42,083 bases of DNA from Planctomycetia bacterium (lineage in GTDB: Bacteria; Planctomycetota; Planctomycetia; Pirellulales; Thermoguttaceae). The position numbers and the translations under genes were made by a program. Positions within the stretch are counted from its first letter, which is position 1. Each line of letters begins with the position of its first letter. Shown here one piece after another: positions 20,864 through 28,651 of this stretch. The notes below the pieces were generated by a model, which was not told the DNA's origin, did no database searches, and saw only the letters and a list, made by a program, of their open reading frames with translations. Where the stretch lies: NCBI GenBank assembly GCA_030527105.1, contig JAUNBK010000008.1:38071-80153 (forward strand), in the 5' to 3' direction.

Positions 20864-22417
20864 TTACTCCCACTCAATCGTCGCGGGCGGCTTGCTGCTT
20901 ATGTCGTACACGACACGATTAATCCCCTTGATTTCGTTGATGATTCGCGTCGACATCTTCGCAAGCAAGTCGTAGGGGAGACGACTCCAGTCTGCCGTCA
21001 TGAAATCCTCCGTGCAGACGGATCGAATGGCAAGTGCGTTTTCGTACGTCCGCGCGTCGCCCATCACTCCCACACTTTGGACGGGGAGAAGTACCGCGAA
21101 CGTTTGCGAGGTCTTCCGATACCAACCCGCTGCGCGCAGTTCCTCGAGAACAATAGCGTCCGCCTCGCGCAAAACGTCGAGCTTCTCGCGCGTCACTTCG
21201 CCAAGACACCGCACCGCCAAACCCGGTCCCGGGAACGGATGCCGCCAAACCATCTCCTCCGGCAGACCAAGCTGAATCCCGAGGCGCCGCACTTCGTCCT
21301 TGAACAGGTCGCGTAGCGGTTCGATGAGTTCGAAATTCAGGTCTTTGGGCAAGCCGCCGACATTGTGGTGGAGTTTGATGGTCGCAGCGGGCCCGTCTGG
21401 CGCGCCGCCGCTTTCTATGACGTCGGGGTAGAGCGTGCCTTGGGCGAGAAACTTCGCGTTGTCGATTTTCTCCGCCTCCTGCGCGAAACAATTGATGAAC
21501 GCGTGCCCTATGCGCCGTCGCTTCTCCTGCGGCTCGGATATTCCCGCAAGCTGCTCGAGAAACAAGTCGGCTCCGTGGACGACGTGCAGGTCGGTGCGAA
21601 AGTGGTTCGAGAAGACCTCAATGACGCTCTGCGCCTCGTTCTTCCGGAGGAGTCCGTTGTCGACGAGAATGCAGGATAGTTGGTCTCCAATCGCTTCGGA
21701 GAGAAGTGCCGCCACGACGGAAGAATCGACGCCGCCCGACAGCCCGCAAATGACGCGATCGCGCCCGACTTTCGCGCGAACGTCGTCGATCACGAGGCGG
21801 GCAAAATCTTCAAGCCGCCACGTTTGATGGCAGCCGCAGATGTTGTAGAGGAAGTTGCGCAGCATCTGGCGTCCCTCGTCGGAGTGCGTCACTTCAGGGT
21901 GAAACTGCATTCCAAAAAGTGGCTTCGAGCAATGCCCCATTGCGGCAAAAGCGCACGTGTCCGTGGACGCAAGCGCCTCAAACCCCTCGGGAAGCGTGGC
22001 GATTTGGTCTCCGTGACTCATCCAAACACGCGTCGATTGCGAGACCCCTTCCCACAATGGCGACGACTTCGCGAGCGAGATAATAGCGTGCCCATACTCT
22101 CGCGACGGCGCGCCGATTACGCGTCCGCCAAGGTGGTGTGTCATTTGATGAATGCCGTAGCAAATGCCGAGTGTGGGGATTCCTAAGTCAAAAATGGCGG
22201 GGTCGCACTGCGGCGCGCCCTCCTCATACACGCTGCACGGACCCCCAGAAAGGATAAGCCCCTTTGGTGCGATTTCGCGTACACGCGTTGCGGAGATATC
22301 GTGACGCGTGATCTCGCAATATACGTGTTCCTCGCGCACACGCCGTGCGATGAGCTGCGCGTATTGCGACCCAAAATCCAGAACCAAAATTTTCTCACTC
22401 GTGATGGAATTTGCCAT
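20864..22417 (-). CDS. guaA: GMP synthase (glutamine-hydrolysing)
   Basis: Converts XMP to GMP with ATP and glutamine, the last step of guanine nucleotide synthesis. The class I amidotransferase half has [12 protein letters not shown], the nucleophile [10 protein letters not shown] (Cys near residue 87) and [13 protein letters not shown]. The ATP pyrophosphatase half has the P-loop [16 protein letters not shown] near residue 224, and the C-terminus ends KPPATIEWE, conserved in the family. The ATG at 22417 ([20 protein letters not shown]) gives 517 residues, the usual size; the upstream extension in the same frame is not conserved. The ribosome binding site is weak. It converges on acnA. Confidence 0.97.
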   Translation of the reverse strand: MANSITSEKILVLDFGSQYAQLIARRVREEHVYCEITRHDISATRVREIAPKGLILSGGPCSVYEEGAPQCDPAIFDLGIPTLGICYGIHQMTHHLGGRVIGAPSREYGHAIISLAKSSPLWEGVSQSTRVWMSHGDQIATLPEGFEALASTDTCAFAAMGHCSKPLFGMQFHPEVTHSDEGRQMLRNFLYNICGCHQTWRLEDFARLVIDDVRAKVGRDRVICGLSGGVDSSVVAALLSEAIGDQLSCILVDNGLLRKNEAQSVIEVFSNHFRTDLHVVHGADLFLEQLAGISEPQEKRRRIGHAFINCFAQEAEKIDNAKFLAQGTLYPDVIESGGAPDGPAATIKLHHNVGGLPKDLNFELIEPLRDLFKDEVRRLGIQLGLPEEMVWRHPFPGPGLAVRCLGEVTREKLDVLREADAIVLEELRAAGWYRKTSQTFAVLLPVQSVGVMGDARTYENALAIRSVCTEDFMTADWSRLPYDLLAKMSTRIINEIKGINRVVYDISSKPPATIEWE

Positions 22418-22925
22418 GTCAAACGCCTGCGAATTAGTGTCAAAACGGAAAAACGAAACCTCATTGTACACGAAATTGCGAAATTTACCAGTACCAGCGG
22501 GCAAATTTTCACGAGAAGAGAATAGGAACCCTCAAATTGAATGACCCCCGTTTGTGTGTCAAAATCATAAATTCAAACAAACGCCTGTTTCGCCCCCTTT
22601 TTCGTATTTTTTTCAGAGAAAAACTTTCACATTTCGCAATCGATCCGATAAAATACATGTCCTAAAGATTGTTGTTCGAGAAGTCCGATGTTTTGGTCCG
22701 CATTCCATACAAATGTATTTGAGTGCATGAAAACCGGAGTGGAACTCACATCAAAACAACCTCAAAAACAATTAAATTAACGAATATCAATTCCCCAGAT
22801 ACGAACTACCCCCCCCCTTCAAAGAAGGGGAATTGAGGGAGACCTCCCACTCGAGCGCCAAGTTTCGGTATAATGATTTCCATAGGGGAATGTTAAACGA
22901 AAAACAATATTCGACGCAAAGATTC
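22418..22925. other. Gene-free region upstream of guaA
   Basis: About 508 bp, AT-rich, no gene I can support. It should hold the guaA promoter; a minus-strand TTGACA at 22557-22562 has no convincing -10. A 7 bp stem CCCCTTC / GAAGGGG at 22814-22830 has no T run. Nothing else is visible before repeat copy 7. Confidence 0.5.
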
Positions 22926-23042
22926 TATACTCGTTCTCCTTAAAAATTCCGTTTTTCGCAACGTTCCGCCCGCCGTTGGAGTTACGCACCACGGTTCGCA
23001 AAGCGTCGCGCAAAACGGGAATTTTAAAGGACGACGAGTATA
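22926..23042 (+). repeat. ~117 bp dispersed repeat with two like ends (family A, copy 7)
   Basis: Both ends are of the TATACTCG type: TATACTCGTTCTCCTTAAAA at the left, and AAAGGACGACGAGTATA at the right, giving nearly 30 bp inverted repeats. The centre CGCCGTTGGAGTTACGCACC is the usual core. It abuts the truncated start of the FGE remnant. Confidence 0.85.
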
Positions 23043-23440
23043 GAAACGGCGACAAAGCGAATTGCAATGGAAATTATCCCTACGGCACGAGCTCGAAGGG
23101 CAAGTATCTGGAGCGAACGACAGCGGTGAAGAGCTATTCCCCGAATGCATGGGGCTTGTACGACATGCACGGGAATGTGTGGGAGTGGTGCTCGGACTGG
23201 TATGGAGATTACGTGGAGTCGCCAACGAGCGACCCGAAAGGACCTCTTGGTGGTTCGGACCGAGTGAATCGTGGCGGTAGCTGGGGCGACGGCGTTGGCT
23301 TCCGCCTTCTCTTCGTCCCCCAGTTCATAGCCATTGCGCAGGCGAAACGAACGCAAGGGGGCGATGGCGGACGCTCCCGAGCAGTGAGTGAGAAGAGCCG
23401 TAGCGTCGAATGCGCGTTGTGGCGGAGAGGAAGTTGGTAG
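23043..23440 (+). pseudogene. Formylglycine-generating-enzyme-like (FGE-sulfatase domain) remnant
   Basis: C-terminal fragment of a SUMF1/FGE-type protein. It begins GDKANCNGNYPYGTSSKGKY directly at the edge of repeat copy 7, then has the hallmark WGLYDMHGNVWEWCSDWYG and SDRVNRGGSWGDGVGFRLLFVP. The N-terminal half is missing. Between RGGSW and GFRL, intact members have about 25-35 residues (a CRSAYR-like stretch), but here only GDGV remains, so an internal deletion is likely as well. The reading frame continues for about 40 residues without family similarity. FGE-like domains often occur in large numbers in planctomycetes and related phyla. Confidence 0.75.
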
Positions 23441-23622
23441 GAAAAAGAGCAGGGTGGGAAGTATGCCCAATCCCAAACACGGTTGGCAGAGCGCCACTGC
23501 GAGTGCGGACTTGGGAAGTGGGGGCATCGCCCCCCAACGAGCAAGCCCGCAGAATAACTGCGCGAAATTAAACAAAAATGTGGATGGAAATGTCTCCCTC
23601 TGAATGGGGGTATGCCCGCAGA

Positions 23623-23911
23623 GCTAGCGCATGAAAAAATAGGCAATTTGAGGGAACTTGCCTAGTGCGTTTTTCGTCGATATTCAAAAACACATAATTT
23701 TTACATCGCGATTTTCAAAATCGTTGCGGACCGCCTAAAACCTTCATTATGAATAGCGCCCTGAAATCTTTGTTGTTGTCGTACATATAACGAATCTCCA
23801 TTTCATACCTGCTCATTTGGTCTATTTCGGACTCCTTTCATCAAACTTTTTTAATTTTATTCGGCAAAATAAGCTCCAAAACGTTATATTTTACCTCGTT
23901 CATGCATTAGC
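23623..23911 (-). mobile_element. 289 bp terminal-inverted-repeat element (family B, copy I)
   Basis: Ends GCTAGCGCATGAA and (reverse complement of the right end) GCTAATGCATGAAC. Over most of its length it is homologous, in inverted orientation, to 34236-34505, including a stretch around GCCGAATAAAATTAAAAAAG and TTTCGTCGATATTCAAA. It contains a small ORF but no transposase, so it looks like a non-autonomous (MITE-like) element. The stop codon of the ankyrin gene lies inside its right end. Confidence 0.8.
23715..23816 (-). CDS. Small ORF inside family B element (33 residues)
   Basis: A 33-codon frame, MSRYEMEIRYMYDNNKDF then RALFIMKVLGGPQRF. GAAAGGAG lies upstream, at better spacing for the ATA codon four codons before, which is ATG in the other copy; the ancestral start was probably there. 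The N-terminal half is conserved in the second copy (SR-EMEI-YMYD). Function unknown; it could be a real small protein or the leftover 5' end of a transposase gene. Confidence 0.35.
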   Translation of the reverse strand: MSRYEMEIRYMYDNNKDFRALFIMKVLGGPQRF

Positions 23912-25340
23912 CTTGGCGTCGAGGAGCCGTTTGACGATTGCCACGTTGCCGCTTCGGACGGCAAAATTTAAGCAGGGCTGCCCAATCCTTTTGGAACCTT
24001 CTGGCGAAGCCAGCTCCAACGCGAGCACGCGGTCGAACATTTCGAGGCAGCCAGAGAGGCATGCATTCTGGAGTGAGTATTCGCTCAGAGGCACATTTTG
24101 CGCGAGGCGCCACTCAAAGAGAGGAAAATTCGAATTTTGTATGTTTTTGTCGAACCACGGCGTTAGGTCTTCTTTTGGGAAATCCTTGGTGGTTTTTTGA
24201 AATTCGTCGAAAATCTCTTGGTCGAAATGTTGCGTGACGAACTCCAATTTCAAGAGGAATTTGTCGTGATTGGAGGTGGCACGATTGACGAAGTGGCGCA
24301 GCAGCGTTTTGTTGCCGCTCATCGCAACCCGAATCACCAAATCGTGGGCACGCAAAGAGATCGCGCAGCCATGATCCTCCAAGAGTTCGATCATTGCGAG
24401 ATTCCCCCTCGCGCACGTCAAAAGATAGGGGTGTGCGACGTTTGGGTGCCTTCCTTGTGGCGTCGACGAATTCCTTTTTGGAGAAGAAAGCGCACCATCG
24501 GAACGCTCCCGCTTTGAATCGCGCACCACAGCAGATCCTCTCGCAAATCCTTTGGGGCAGCCTGCGTCGTCAAAAACTCCTCGTCGTACACGCGTTTCAT
24601 TAATTCCAAATTTCCCCCCAAAGCGATGTTCGAAATCAAATATCTCCCCAGCGAGTCCCGCACCTTGGCTCCGTACGGCAATTGAAACCGTTGCTGAACG
24701 TAGTCGAAGGTCTCCTCAGTTTCGTATGCCGCCCAGAAAAGCAGGGAATATTGTTCCGTCCTCGAAAGATTTTGCCCGAAGCGGTCGGGAAGATACGCCA
24801 ACATGGGAGTATTCTCACTCTCGGCAGCGGCATGGAGCCAATCGGATTGCGCATATTCGAATTTTGCGCCAAGAATGTACGCCTCCTCTGGCGGCGTCCG
24901 CGCCTCGAGTATGCTCAAAATTTTATCAAAACACTCCGGCGAGCATTTCATTGCCGTCTCTTTTAGGAGAGAGTGGGGACCTTCCGAATACCTTTACAAT
25001 ACTTCGCGTTAAGATTCCCGGTTTCGTCCGCCGCTGGAGCTACGCACCACGGCTCGTAAAGCGTCACACAAGACGGAAATTTTAAAGGAGAACGAGTATA
25101 AATCGAGGCAAACCTTTTGTTGGAGACCTTTTTCGGCGTCCAAACATCGACGCCCAGACGCACGAGTCGAAGGAGTTCCTCCTCGTCGCCACGCTCAGCA
25201 GCGTCGAACGCAAGGGTTAGATTGTCCTTTTGCGCTTCGGTTGCGTTTCGGCAGAGGCACCCTGTGCGGTTTCGTGAAAAATCGCGCAGCTTGTGAAAAA
25301 TAAGGCAGCGAGTGTCGAAAAACGGAAAATTAATTGTCAC
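23900..25340 (-). pseudogene. Ankyrin-repeat protein, interrupted by a repeat and a frameshift
   Basis: Reading from 25340, the N-terminal part (NLTLAFDAAERGDEEELLRLVRLGVDVWTPKK) is an ankyrin repeat. It is cut at 25100 by family A copy 8. Removing that copy with one TA brings the two sides into the same frame, though the junction codon itself reads TAA. The body resumes at about 24994 (SLLKETAMKCSPECFDKIL) and continues with helix pairs such as LEMFDRVLALELASPEGSK. At a T5 run at 24475-24479 (AAAAA in the coding strand) a one-base shift is needed to go from MVRFLLQK to NSSTPQGRHPNVAHPYLLTCARGN. The last codons (DAKANA) lie in the end of family B copy I. Ankyrin repeats bind proteins; the partner is unknown. 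Confidence 0.75.
24995..25100 (+). repeat. ~105 bp dispersed repeat inserted in the ankyrin gene (family A, copy 8)
   Basis: TACAATACTTCGCGTTAAGA at the left end and AAAGGAGAACGAGTATA at the right, with the core GGAGCTACGCACCACGGCTC. Its position inside a coding frame that resumes in phase on the other side shows that the family has moved. Both ends begin or end with TA, suggesting a TA target duplication. Confidence 0.85.
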
Positions 25341-25381
25341 ATGGGCGGTTCCTATGGTTAAATTTTAAACTTATCGAGCTT

Positions 25382-25483
25382 TGTAATATTTCGCGGTGAA
25401 ATTTCGGTTTCGCACGCCGTTGGATATGGATGCCACGACTCCAACGGCGGACGGGATAGGAAATCGTAACGAAAAGTATTATA
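25382..25483 (+). repeat. ~102 bp dispersed repeat with two left-type ends (family A, copy 9)
   Basis: Left end TGTAATATTTCGCGGTGAAA; right end ATCGTAACGAAAAGTATTATA, the inverse of the same end type. The centre is an inverted repeat CCGTTGGA / TCCAACGG. Copy 9 thus consists of two left halves, while copy 7 has two right-type ends. Confidence 0.75.
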
Positions 25484-25647
25484 AAGCACGATGAGTTTAA
25501 ATATAGGCTTTTCACAAAAGTTCAATTATCATTTGGAGGGAACCTCAGCATACCACAGAGCGATGGGGGAGGCAAGACCTGGAGATGGAAGACTTTCGAT
25601 TGTCCGAAAAACCCCCAAAATTTTCTCAAAAACGTCCCTGTTGGCAC

Positions 25648-25676
25648 TTGCAAAAGGGAATTTCACCATGTACAAT
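25648..25676 (+). promoter_or_regulatory. Putative promoter of cas3
   Basis: TTGCAA, 17 bp, TACAAT, with the start codon about 70 bp further on. cas3 therefore seems to have its own promoter, separate from the Cascade operon. Confidence 0.6.
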
Positions 25677-25744
25677 AAAGTGGTGAGGTGCGAGACGAAC
25701 TCTCGCCAAATTTCAGGAGGATTCAATACGAAAAGGAGAATTAT

Positions 25745-28303
25745 ATGGCTTTTCCAAAAAAAGTGCCGGAGATTGTGCGGACGGTCTTGCCGCCGGGAGA
25801 GTGCTTGGCGAAGACGATTCGAACGACAGACGGGGCGGTAGAAAAAGGGTGCGACGTCCAAACGCACTTGAGGGCGACGGGGTTGGTTGGGCTGGCTCTT
25901 TTGGACTTTCTGAAGGGGACACGTGCGGGCGATTTGCTCGAAAGGAGGGATTTGCTCGGCGCGGTGCTCCACGACATCGGAAAGTTGACGCCTGCGTTTC
26001 AGGATAAGATTTATGGTGCGCTGGGAATGGCGCTGAATTTGGTTGCTGCGGAGGTAAAGGATGAAAATCATGCGGTCTCGTCGCGGGCGATTTTGGATGA
26101 TTGGGGGTTGGAAAATCTTGCCGAGTTGGCGGGCGATCACCACGGTAGGGCTTGTACGGGGAAAGCCGGTACTGCGTGTGTGGGTCAGAGCGGCTGGAGG
26201 GAGAATCAGCGTGCCGTGGCGGAGGCGTTGTGTTGCGAGTTCGGGTTGGAGTTGGAGGATGTGCCGTACAAGTGGGGTTCCCCGAAGTTCCGATTGGTGC
26301 AGGGTCTGACGTCGCTTGCGGACTGGCTCAGTTCCGGGCTGGAGCTTGGGGCGGAGGAGGAACTGTCGAACGCGAAAATCCAGTCGGCAGTGCATGGCGC
26401 GGGTTTCGTACCGTTTCGGGTGAGAGAGGGGCTGTCGTTCGAGGAGATTTTTGGGTTCCTGCCGTTTGCGGTGCAATCGCTCATGGCGGAGAAAATGGTG
26501 CCGGGCGGGGTGTATGTGCTCGAGACCGAGATGGGCGGCGGAAAGACGGAAGCGGCGCTCTATCTCGCGTATCGGCTGTTGGAAAAAGAGCGGCACAATG
26601 GGATATATTTCGCCTTGCCGACGCAGTTGACGTCGGACAAAATCCACGAACGATTCGGCAAATTCCTGGAGAAAATTCTTCCCGAGCAGGAATCGCGTCG
26701 GGCGCTTTTGCTTCATGGTCGAGCGTGGCTGCGGAACGAATTGTATAGTTCTGATGGCGAGGAAAACGAGCAGCGCGCGGTCGATCGTGACGCGTGGTTC
26801 GACCATCGGAAGCGGGGGCTTTTGGCACCATTTGCGGTCGGAACGGTGGATCAGCTACTGATGGCAGTCATCAATGTGCACTACAATTTCATGCGAGCGT
26901 TTGGCGCGGCGGGGAAGGCGATCATCCTCGACGAAATCCACAGTTACGACGCGTACACCGGGACGCTGATTCAGGCGTTGATCAAAATGCTGCGGGAAAT
27001 GAACTGCACCGTGATTCTCCTCAGCGCGACGCTCACTCGCCAGACACGTAACGACTTATTGGGAAATTCGGACGGAACGCCAAATCCGTTGGAATCGTGC
27101 TATCCGCTTTTGAGTTATCACGATGGAGAAGCGGTGCAATTTGAGAAGACGGAACCGCCTCAGAGCAAAACGGTGTCGATTGTTTCGAGCCGGAAAGTGG
27201 AGGATTCTATTGACCGTGCGTTGGAAAAAGCGGAAAATGGCGAGTGTGTTCTCTGGATCGAAAACACGGTGCGCGACGCACAGAATGTGTTTCGCATTCT
27301 CCGCGCACGAGCCGAGAAAAATATCCAGCTCGGGCTGATTCACTCTCGATTTCCGAGTTTCGTTCGTTCTCGACAGGAGAAAAAATGGACGGAACTGTAT
27401 GGAAAAGGTGTGGAGCCAGAAACGCGAGCGGGGGGGAAGATTCTCATCGGCACGCAAGTTTTAGAGCAGTCGATCGACATTGACGCGGACTATCTCCTCA
27501 CGCGACTCTGCCCGACGGACATGCTCCTCCAGCGCATCGGGCGTCTTTGGCGGCATCGGCGACTCGACGCCCTTCGACCGCCGTCTGCCCGGTGCGAGGT
27601 GGAAATTCTGAACGAGGAGCCGTTTGAGAATCGGGCGGAATATAAAAAGCCCCCGCATGAAGAGCATCGCGTCTATGCGCCGTATGTTTTAGCGCGCTCG
27701 CAGGAGGTATGGGAAAATCGGTCGAAAATCGCCCTGCCAAGCGACATGCGGACGCTACTGGAGGAGACGTATGCCGAGCGAGTGGAGACGGGGTATTATA
27801 AGGGGTTGAAGGATGATTTGGAAGAGCAAAAGGGGATGTTGAAAAGGCTTGCCTGTTTGAGTCAGGGAGATGCGGGGAAAACCCAGCAAGACGAGGAAGG
27901 GTTGCGCACCCGCTACGGCGAAAAAGCCACGGTGGAGCTGCTCCTTCTGGAGGAACGCGACCCGGAAAACAGGTGGATAAAACTCCACGGTCGGCAAGGC
28001 TCTTTGACGCTTCCGAGGAAAGATGCTTCGCGGGGGGAAAAGTTGCGTGCCTCCCGAATCCTGACGAACCACTTAATTCGCGTGCCGGACTACGCCGCGC
28101 CGACGTACGAGTCGTTCCCACTCGGATTTCTGAGCCACTTATTGTATATTGGTCGAGGAGACGAGCGTCCTATTCGCGCGGCGTTCATTGATCCCTGCGG
28201 GGGTAAACTCCGGGATTTTTCCCATAAGGAGGTTGAGTCGGAAAAATACGAGTTGGGATACCTCGAAGAAGTTGGGTATTTTTATACACCGAGGAAAAGA
28301 TAG
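25745..28303 (+). CDS. cas3: CRISPR-associated helicase-nuclease Cas3 (type I-E)
   Basis: The effector nuclease of type I CRISPR systems: recruited by target-bound Cascade, it unwinds and degrades foreign DNA. An N-terminal HD nuclease domain shows LLGAVLHDIGKLTPAFQDK (His76-Asp77) and LAGDHHGR. The SF2 helicase follows: Walker A EMGGGKTEAAL near residue 264, the DEAH-box variant ILDEIHSYDAYTG (Asp396), LLSATL, and motif VI QRIGRLWRHRR. The 852-residue length is normal. The ATG at 25745 follows AAAAGGAG; an upstream in-frame GUG/ATG extension is not needed. It lies 348 bp upstream of cse1 and is separated from it by a regulatory region, so it is probably transcribed independently. Confidence 0.96.
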   Translation: MAFPKKVPEIVRTVLPPGECLAKTIRTTDGAVEKGCDVQTHLRATGLVGLALLDFLKGTRAGDLLERRDLLGAVLHDIGKLTPAFQDKIYGALGMALNLVAAEVKDENHAVSSRAILDDWGLENLAELAGDHHGRACTGKAGTACVGQSGWRENQRAVAEALCCEFGLELEDVPYKWGSPKFRLVQGLTSLADWLSSGLELGAEEELSNAKIQSAVHGAGFVPFRVREGLSFEEIFGFLPFAVQSLMAEKMVPGGVYVLETEMGGGKTEAALYLAYRLLEKERHNGIYFALPTQLTSDKIHERFGKFLEKILPEQESRRALLLHGRAWLRNELYSSDGEENEQRAVDRDAWFDHRKRGLLAPFAVGTVDQLLMAVINVHYNFMRAFGAAGKAIILDEIHSYDAYTGTLIQALIKMLREMNCTVILLSATLTRQTRNDLLGNSDGTPNPLESCYPLLSYHDGEAVQFEKTEPPQSKTVSIVSSRKVEDSIDRALEKAENGECVLWIENTVRDAQNVFRILRARAEKNIQLGLIHSRFPSFVRSRQEKKWTELYGKGVEPETRAGGKILIGTQVLEQSIDIDADYLLTRLCPTDMLLQRIGRLWRHRRLDALRPPSARCEVEILNEEPFENRAEYKKPPHEEHRVYAPYVLARSQEVWENRSKIALPSDMRTLLEETYAERVETGYYKGLKDDLEEQKGMLKRLACLSQGDAGKTQQDEEGLRTRYGEKATVELLLLEERDPENRWIKLHGRQGSLTLPRKDASRGEKLRASRILTNHLIRVPDYAAPTYESFPLGFLSHLLYIGRGDERPIRAAFIDPCGGKLRDFSHKEVESEKYELGYLEEVGYFYTPRKR

Positions 28304-28343
28304 AAAATTCTCAAAAAAACGAGAAAAAATTCCCCCACCCCTA

Positions 28344-28372
28344 TTGACACGGAGGGGCAGATCGTGTAGAAT
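28344..28372 (+). promoter_or_regulatory. Promoter P1 of the Cascade operon or a short regulatory transcript
   Basis: TTGACA, 17 bp, TAGAAT. The expected start site is near 28379, exactly where the crRNA-like guide's target begins. Confidence 0.75.
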
Positions 28373-28376
28373 GCAA

Positions 28377-28396
28377 AACGCTAAATTGGTTGTTGA
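28377..28396 (+). promoter_or_regulatory. Cascade operator: target of the crRNA-like guide, with AAC PAM
   Basis: AAC at 28377-28379 is followed by GCTAAATTGGTTGTTGA. The spacer-like segment of the downstream mini-array reads GCTAATTTGGTCGTTGA. They agree at 15 of 17 bases; mismatches are at positions 6 and 12, and homology ends at 18. Type I-E Cascade flips out every sixth base, so these mismatches should cost nothing. Confidence 0.75.
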
Positions 28397-28479
28397 TAAA
28401 TAATGGTAAATCGGATTAGTCGTTAGCAATAAAGTTTTCTGCCACACAAACTGTTTTGCAAATTTTATTTTGCCCATCA

Positions 28480-28508
28480 TTGACACGAGAGTGACAATGC
28501 GATAGAAT
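28480..28508 (+). promoter_or_regulatory. Promoter P2 upstream of the crRNA-like gene and cse1
   Basis: TTGACA, 17 bp, TAGAAT: same boxes and spacing as P1. Expected start near 28515, about 39 nt before the first repeat-like element. Confidence 0.75.
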
Positions 28509-28553
28509 CAGAAGGTGTGGTTCGCAATCCATGATGCGTCGATAGGATTGCAG

Positions 28554-28632
28554 GCTTTCTTCCCAATTTATGGAGGGATGTTTCGGCTAATTTGGTCGTT
28601 GAACCATTTTCCCCACAATGTGGGGCTGTTTT
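28554..28632 (+). ncRNA. crRNA-like regulatory RNA (CreR/CreA-like degenerate mini-CRISPR)
   Basis: Two degenerate copies of the array repeat flank a 21-nt spacer-like segment. Element 1 (28554-28584) keeps the repeat's 5' GCTTTC and its last ten bases GGGATGTTTC, so the crRNA 5' handle is intact, while the stem is altered. Element 2 (28606-28632) keeps TTTCCCCAC and GTGGGG, the Cas6e hairpin, with AAT instead of GCGA in the loop, then TGTTT. Cleavage by Cas6e would give a small crRNA with a spacer of about 20 nt. The spacer-like part matches the P1 start site. Families known from other systems, CreA (antitoxin guide of CreTA) and CreR (cas autorepressor), have this design; assignment here is by inference. 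Confidence 0.8.
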
Positions 28633-28651
28633 ACCAGAAAGGAAAATTCGA

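Larger units (their letters stand above)
25341..25744. other. Intergenic region upstream of cas3
   Basis: About 404 bp without a gene. It contains family A copy 9 (25382-25483), a promoter (25648-25676) and the cas3 ribosome binding site AAAAGGAG. Confidence 0.6.
28304..28651 (+). promoter_or_regulatory. cas3-cse1 regulatory region with two promoters and a crRNA-like gene
   Basis: 348 bp without a standard gene. In order: promoter P1 (28344-28372), a guide target site (28377-28396), promoter P2 (28480-28508), a degenerate mini-CRISPR (28554-28632) and the cse1 ribosome binding site AGAAAGGA. A seven-codon frame (28403-28426, MVNRISR, no ribosome binding site) is the only ORF following P1. 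Confidence 0.75.

Noticed and set aside
22557..22562. Minus-strand TTGACA upstream of guaA as a promoter.
   Set aside because: No acceptable -10 hexamer at 16-18 bp; a lone hexamer is expected by chance.
22814..22830. CCCCTTC/GAAGGGG hairpin as a terminator.
   Set aside because: No gene ends into it and no T run follows.
23205..23460. Possible diversity-generating retroelement variable region in the FGE remnant.
   Set aside because: There is no reverse transcriptase or template repeat in the window, and the segment looks deleted rather than diversified.
23024..23646. Overlapping minus-strand open frames of 145-183 codons opposite the FGE remnant.
   Set aside because: They are antisense to a clear FGE reading frame and have no family similarity.
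28306..28330. Short TTCTC/GAGAA stem after cas3 as a terminator.
   Set aside because: Only five base pairs and followed by A rather than T on the coding strand.
28403..28426. Seven-codon frame after P1 as a CreT toxin.
   Set aside because: No ribosome binding site and no run of rare codons as in described CreT toxins. Kept only as an alternative in the findings.
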